64,000 bases of DNA, taken from positions 1 through 64,000 of the forward strand of contig NZ_FCNU01000010.1 in the NCBI RefSeq assembly GCF_001545115.1, given 5' to 3'. Made by a program: the position numbers and the translations under genes. Below the pieces are notes generated by a model. That model was not told the origin of the DNA. It worked only from the letters and a program-made list of their open reading frames with translations, and searched no databases. Of the stretch, positions 59,346 to 64,000 are shown piece by piece. Origin of the DNA: Candidatus Protochlamydia phocaeensis. GTDB taxonomy: Bacteria; Chlamydiota; Chlamydiia; Chlamydiales; Parachlamydiaceae. How positions within the stretch are numbered: the first letter of the stretch is position 1; each line of letters begins with the position of its first letter.

Positions 59346-62300
59346 ATGCAACGCGCGGATCTCTATCAAATTTTTCTGATTGCCTCAGGCGTCTTGGTTA
59401 CCGCCTTATTTGGAGTTTTTCTTTATCGAGAGATTTTCCCCGAATACCGCATTTATCAAGATGACTATTTGGCCTTGGAAGAGTTTCGCACAACCTATAC
59501 CAAGCAGCCGGTTCCACCCTTTAAAACGGGAGTAAAGCAAATTGTCCTAGAAAAAGAAAACAAGGGGCCGCCAGTCATTGACCGCTGCACCTCCTGCCAT
59601 GTCGCGCTGCAAATTCCTTATTTTTCTCCAACTAAACTGGCTTACGATCTTAACGGAAATATTGTCCGCGATGACGAAGGCCGGCCGGTCCTTACAGCCA
59701 ATGAAGACTATATTTGGCGAAAGCTGGACGATAAAATTGCCGAACTTAAAGATGAGAAGGTCATCCAGCAGCTGAAAAGCCAAGGGCAAGAAGCAGAGGT
59801 CAAGAAGCGTTTGGCCGAAGCCGAAAAATATGAATCTCTCAAAACAGCTCATGTTGGCGATCAAGTCTATGATGTGACCAAAGTGCTTGCCATGCATCCT
59901 TTAATGGGACATGAGACGAGGCCGTTTGAATACCATCCCATCGAGGAATATGGCTGCACCTCGTGCCATAATGGAAATGGAAGAGGGCTGACAACAAATA
60001 AAGCCCATGGGCCGGTTTTTGATGGCCAATATGAGGGAGAATATCGTGGGCCCACTCCGCAATTTACAGAATCCGATCCTGAAAATGATCCGCGTTTTGC
60101 TCATGTGTTTAATGAAAAACCTGGTCATGAACTGCTCTTTCAGACAGAGCCTCTATTCGTGGGGGCATTGATTCAAGCCAAATGTATGCAATGCCATCAG
60201 ACCAGCGAACGCCAGCTAGAAAGTGCTGCAACTTCAACTTCAGATCTAGCGCAGCAGCGTCAAAAACGCTTGCAGGTATTATTGAATGCTTATAACAGCG
60301 ATAAGCAAGCATTAAGCGATCTGCTTCGCCTTCAAAAAGTCATTCAAGATAAAGGCTATGAAGGACTAATGAAAGAGCTTAAAGAGAAGCTGACTGATTA
60401 TACCTTGCCGCCTTCTACTCTCGAACATGTAAGTTCGCAGATCAATTATTTGGAAAAGGCAATTAAAAATCAGCCGGATGAAGATAAGCGCCGTAAATTG
60501 GCCTCCGAGCGCATTAATCAAGATCTAATTGCCCTTTTAGGAAGCGAAGGATTGGTTCGCTCCATTGAGCAAGCTTATGATCAAAAGGGGGAGGAGGCTA
60601 TTGATGCATTTTTGCGACAGCATCAAAAAGACCCTCAAGCCAAGGGAACATTATTTGATAAAGGCGAAGCCCTGGATTTGAACCAAGACTTGATCCAGCA
60701 TGCACAAGATACGGCGCAATCTTTTGAAACCGCTGTCGGCGACCAAAAAGTCCTATCGGCTTTAATGTCGGATGTGGATGAATTGACACGCAATTATCAA
60801 AGAGGAAAGGACCTGTATATGTCGCAGGCTTGCTATGCTTGCCATCGCATTTCCGGGTTTGCCAGGGGCGGCGTGGGGCCTGAGCTGACGCGTATTGGAG
60901 AGAGCTATCCTTGGTATATCAAAGAATCGATTGTATGGCCGCAGGCCGATCTTAAAACCTCAACTATGCCCAATATGCGGCTAGATCATGAGGAGATCGA
61001 AGATTTGATGACCTTCTTATTGGCGCAAAGAGGGGGGAATCGAGCTGTATCGCAGACTAGCCAACAGGCTTATTTGCAAGCGTGGGAAGCTGGACGTAAA
61101 ATGAATTGGGAAAAGCCAGTCCCGCCCGCTAAAATGCATGATTTACGCTATGCCATGACGGTTTTTGCCACCCAAGGCTGTGCCAGCTGCCATCGCTTGC
61201 AGGGATTTGATTCCAATATCGGCTTTAAGGGAGAGAAGGATTCCTCCGACTTTAATGAAGAGCTCTATCGGCAACAGGAGTGGTTCAAGCGGTTATTCCC
61301 CGAAGTCATTCACTTGACTACTTATGACGAGCAGCTTCCTGGATCTGAAATTGTCAATCAGATTGAAAAGCATGCGGCAGAAATAGATAAGTACATTGTT
61401 GACAATGTCCGTCAAAATGGAATTTTGGAAGAGATTAATAAAGAACACCCTGAAGTAGTTGAATCCCTCTATTCCAATTTCCGCTATGCTTCTCGTGCCA
61501 AAAACCACTACTATGAGACATTGATTGAAAAAGAAAGCGATCCGAGCAAGATTGCTCAGTTGAAAGCTGAGCATCAAGCCTGGCAAGATCGCGTTCATCG
61601 CGTTCTCATGACCTACATTCAAGTGTATGGGCTGGGAAGGCTGATCGGGCCGCATTTAAACTGGTCAGGAATTTATCGTACCGATGAATGGCTGATGGAG
61701 CATTTCCGCAATCCTTCCGCACATGTCCCTCGCTCAATCATGCCTGTGATGCCTTTTGATGATACCAAATTTTATGCATTAACTTATATGCTGGATGAAT
61801 TGGGCATTCGCAATCGCAATGCGGTCAGGCAAATTTGGTCTCTGCAGGGATTTAATCCGCAAGAAGCCTATGACATGCATTGCGCCCAGTGCCATGGAAT
61901 TGCCATGCAGGGCAATGGAGTGATTGCTGAATGGATTTATCCCATTCCCAAAAACCTACATAATTCGGACTTCCTACGCAACTTGACCAAAGAACAGGCC
62001 ATTTATTCCATTACGCACGGCGTTCATGGCACTCCCATGCCGCCTTGGGGAGAAATCGCCCAGGACAAGCCACAAGATATTCAAAAAGCCGGGAAAAAGA
62101 CGCCGGTCCTGACGGCGGCTGAAATTCGCTACCTTGTCGATTGGCTCTTCTCTTCGCTGCCTGGTGGAGAAGTCATGAGGGAATTAGAAGGCGTTCCGAA
62201 ATGGCATTATCAGCCGCACGATGTTTTAAAAGAATTGAAAGACGAAGGAGGGCATCTAATTCCTCTTCCGGAAAAAAGCAGGAAATCTCTTCAAGAAAAA

Positions 62301-63626
62301 GAGCTCCTTCCGGAGAAGAATCTGCCGGAGGAAAATAATCCGCCGCCTTCGGATGCCTCCGCCATTTCTTTCCTTCCAACGGGAGAAGGGTATTATGCCT
62401 CTATCCGTCCGGAGGTCTATCCCAGAACTGCTCCGCAAAACGTGCAGCAAGAGAATAAAGTGGAAGATGTCTTCGATGTCCTCCCCAATCAACAGATGCC
62501 GGGAGGATATAGCTATTACATCAAGAAAAAATACTATACCCCCCACAATATTCAAGAAGGGCAAAAGTTTTTTCTTTTAAATTGTGCGGTTTGCCATGGC
62601 AATGAAGCGGATGGAAGCGGAATTAGGGGCCAGGCAATGCAAGATGCCAAGCCTCGCATGCTTACCAATTTGGACTGGATTGAATCGCGCGATGACATGC
62701 GCTTACTGCGCTCGATTAAGTATGGCGTTCCGGGAACATCCATGACGCCGTGGGGGGATTTTACCAATTCATTGCAGCGCCTGCAGCTTGTCATGTTCAT
62801 CCGAACGCTTAGTGAAGAGCATGATAAACGCAATGGCTTGGAGCAAGCGCTTTACCAAACTTATGAAAATGACCAAATGGCTATTGAAGATGCCCGCATT
62901 GGCATAAGCAAACAGCTTAGGAGCGCGGAATTAGAAAGCAAAGAAGTAGAAGAGAAGCAGACTGGGATCGAGCGCCGAATCACTGAAGGCAAGGTTGACC
63001 CGCAAGAGGCCATTAAGCTGTATGAAAGGCATTTGGAAATTGAAAGAAAAATCAATCTGCTGCAAGAGTGCGATAAAAAGTTGCAGGAGCTTAAATCAGA
63101 AGTAAAGCGCGAGCGCGAACTCTACTTCAACTTGGGCGTGGCCTTAATCACGGCCAAGGGAATCAGCGATGACACGGTCAACCGCTTTTTAGGTTTAATT
63201 CGATTGAATGCCAATCGCTATTCCAGTGACGATCAAAAGTTAACGCTCTCCCATGATCCAAAAACCGATCAAGAGATCCGCAAGGCCCGCAAGGCAATTG
63301 AACAAGAACTGAATGATCAGGTGGCTGCGCTCGAAAGGCAAAGGCTTGTTCTACAAGGAAAGATCCACTCTGCAGAGCGAACAGAGGAATTAGCGACCAA
63401 TCAAGCTGAAATAGAGTCCATAAAAAAATTGAAGGCGAAGCTGATTGCCGATACGGAAGAAGCCCTGCGCTCAATTGCCAAGCAAGAGAGCCTTTTGCAA
63501 GAATTCAATAAATTAGAAAAAAGCGAACCGCAGCAGAATAAATCTAACGAAGCCGGTCAGCTTAAAAAGGCAAATGATGGGCAATCGAATCGGGAGCAAG
63601 CTCCTCATTCGGCAAAGAATCAATGA
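59346..63626 (+). CDS. Giant membrane-anchored heptaheme cytochrome c
   Basis: 1426 residues. One N-terminal helix (YQIFLIASGVLVTALFGVFL) anchors it with the rest in the periplasm. Seven CxxCH heme sites: CTSCH (81), CTSCH (204), CMQCH (280), CYACH (496), CASCH (612), CAQCH (846) and CAVCH (1080). Residues about 290-480 are helical linker; 1140-1426 is a charged coiled coil without hemes. Candidate Met ligands include MPNMRL, IMPVMPF and two xPWG segments. It takes the cytochrome c1 place in the operon and may carry electrons to the cbb3 oxidase. Its length far exceeds any ordinary cytochrome c1. Confidence 0.93.
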   Translation: MQRADLYQIFLIASGVLVTALFGVFLYREIFPEYRIYQDDYLALEEFRTTYTKQPVPPFKTGVKQIVLEKENKGPPVIDRCTSCHVALQIPYFSPTKLAYDLNGNIVRDDEGRPVLTANEDYIWRKLDDKIAELKDEKVIQQLKSQGQEAEVKKRLAEAEKYESLKTAHVGDQVYDVTKVLAMHPLMGHETRPFEYHPIEEYGCTSCHNGNGRGLTTNKAHGPVFDGQYEGEYRGPTPQFTESDPENDPRFAHVFNEKPGHELLFQTEPLFVGALIQAKCMQCHQTSERQLESAATSTSDLAQQRQKRLQVLLNAYNSDKQALSDLLRLQKVIQDKGYEGLMKELKEKLTDYTLPPSTLEHVSSQINYLEKAIKNQPDEDKRRKLASERINQDLIALLGSEGLVRSIEQAYDQKGEEAIDAFLRQHQKDPQAKGTLFDKGEALDLNQDLIQHAQDTAQSFETAVGDQKVLSALMSDVDELTRNYQRGKDLYMSQACYACHRISGFARGGVGPELTRIGESYPWYIKESIVWPQADLKTSTMPNMRLDHEEIEDLMTFLLAQRGGNRAVSQTSQQAYLQAWEAGRKMNWEKPVPPAKMHDLRYAMTVFATQGCASCHRLQGFDSNIGFKGEKDSSDFNEELYRQQEWFKRLFPEVIHLTTYDEQLPGSEIVNQIEKHAAEIDKYIVDNVRQNGILEEINKEHPEVVESLYSNFRYASRAKNHYYETLIEKESDPSKIAQLKAEHQAWQDRVHRVLMTYIQVYGLGRLIGPHLNWSGIYRTDEWLMEHFRNPSAHVPRSIMPVMPFDDTKFYALTYMLDELGIRNRNAVRQIWSLQGFNPQEAYDMHCAQCHGIAMQGNGVIAEWIYPIPKNLHNSDFLRNLTKEQAIYSITHGVHGTPMPPWGEIAQDKPQDIQKAGKKTPVLTAAEIRYLVDWLFSSLPGGEVMRELEGVPKWHYQPHDVLKELKDEGGHLIPLPEKSRKSLQEKELLPEKNLPEENNPPPSDASAISFLPTGEGYYASIRPEVYPRTAPQNVQQENKVEDVFDVLPNQQMPGGYSYYIKKKYYTPHNIQEGQKFFLLNCAVCHGNEADGSGIRGQAMQDAKPRMLTNLDWIESRDDMRLLRSIKYGVPGTSMTPWGDFTNSLQRLQLVMFIRTLSEEHDKRNGLEQALYQTYENDQMAIEDARIGISKQLRSAELESKEVEEKQTGIERRITEGKVDPQEAIKLYERHLEIERKINLLQECDKKLQELKSEVKRERELYFNLGVALITAKGISDDTVNRFLGLIRLNANRYSSDDQKLTLSHDPKTDQEIRKARKAIEQELNDQVAALERQRLVLQGKIHSAERTEELATNQAEIESIKKLKAKLIADTEEALRSIAKQESLLQEFNKLEKSEPQQNKSNEAGQLKKANDGQSNREQAPHSAKNQ

Positions 63627-63754
63627 AATATCATTGCAGGAAAGCAAAGACTTTTATAAACATGAATTAATTTACTTTTCCAACCAAAGAACTGCCTACC
63701 GATTCATTCGGTATAACAGAAGCTTGTTCTAAACAGAAAGAAGGTCAGACAGAC

Positions 63755-64000
63755 ATGGTTACCTACGACGATAGAGCCGCTAAGTTATTTATCTACCCTG
63801 CGATCGTGTATATGATCATAGGTATGACCGTCGGCGTTTTCATTGCCTTTAACACCTTTATTTTTCCGGACTATTTTTCAGGCGAATATGTCCATTTTGG
63901 CCGGGTTCGCCCCGTTCATGTCGCTACCGTCACGCTGCTTTGGCTTTTATCAGTAGACGTGGGTTTGATGTTGTACTTTATTCCCCGCCTCTGCGGCGTT
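63755..64000 (+). CDS. ccoN: cbb3-type cytochrome oxidase subunit I (start only)
   Basis: The frame starts at ATG 63755, with AAGAAGG about 10 bases upstream, and runs past the window end. The first 82 residues contain two membrane helices (IYPAIVYMIIGMTVGVFIAF and VATVTLLWLLSVDVGLMLYF) with FGRVRPVHVATV between them and FIPRLCGV after. This FGRxRPxH pattern is characteristic of CcoN-type heme-copper oxidases. It terminates the visible electron-transport operon. Confidence 0.88.
   Translation, partial: MVTYDDRAAKLFIYPAIVYMIIGMTVGVFIAFNTFIFPDYFSGEYVHFGRVRPVHVATVTLLWLLSVDVGLMLYFIPRLCGV

Noticed and set aside
1..64000. CRISPR arrays and rRNA genes
   Set aside because: No regularly spaced short direct repeats and no rRNA-like sequence were seen; the repeats present are inverted and dispersed.

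Overview
This window comes from a bacterium of the order Chlamydiales, most likely one of the amoeba-associated (environmental) families rather than a vertebrate Chlamydia. The evidence is the block thrS, ParA-type ATPase, pGP6-D-like protein (0.65-4.14 kb), the neighbouring glmU-like and ispA genes (27-28.7 kb), a candidate inclusion-membrane (Inc) protein, and several large chlamydia-style orphan genes. The extra metabolic and respiratory capacity, the LRR and RasGEF proteins and the abundant intergenic repeats fit a chlamydia living in protists. Species cannot be fixed from the sequence alone.

Layout. 0-0.5 kb: tail of an IS1-like transposase and a small orphan gene. 0.65-10.2 kb: housekeeping genes (thrS, parA-like, pGP6-D-like, ung, osmC, tatA-tatC, a VOC protein, a secreted orphan) ending at tRNA-Pro(GGG). 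10.3-16.8 kb: a probable acquired segment next to that tRNA, with a P3A-type H+-ATPase and a small membrane partner, a protein with a PD-(D/E)XK-like core, a YgjP-type metalloprotease and a decayed hsdR. 17-23.9 kb: MFS transporter, three GNAT acetyltransferases, a Nudix hydrolase, an LRR protein, Ada, and an RNA m5U methyltransferase. 24-31 kb: repeat-rich region with an orphan gene and its decayed partial copy, glmU-like, ispA, recA and a Cys-rich copper-protein homologue. 31.8-33.9 kb: a RasGEF-domain protein. 33.9-38 kb: an operon with GspL/GspM-like proteins, a MORN-variant protein and 5-formyl-THF cyclo-ligase. 38.2-40.6 kb: yggT, dusB, acylphosphatase, DUF2071. 41.1-44.4 kb: a tandem pair of proline-rich coiled-coil paralogues. 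44.7-47.3 kb: ATP-dependent DNA ligase and its partner exonuclease. 47.8-54.4 kb: glycosyltransferase, DedA, transaldolase-like enzyme, methyltransferase, HD protein and an orphan. 54.5-55 kb: Inc-like protein. 55.4-64 kb: a respiratory operon.

The respiratory operon encodes a GltD-like NAD(P)H/FAD/Fe-S protein, a CcoS-like small protein, a Tat-signal Rieske protein, a cytochrome b, a 1426-residue heptaheme cytochrome c and the start of a cbb3-type oxidase subunit I. It reads as a complete quinol/NAD(P)H to oxygen chain. The tatA-tatC pair elsewhere in the window could export its Rieske protein.

The intergenic regions carry dispersed inverted-repeat elements. Family 1 has five copies of 69-163 bp with terminal inverted repeats; four have exact 3-bp target duplications and the fifth matches at 2 of 3 bases. 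One copy is inserted inside a family 2 element. Family 2 has about eight copies. A third family has two clear copies. These behave like MITEs and are the best-supported previously unlisted structures here. The RasGEF protein and the respiratory cluster are the most biologically striking genes.
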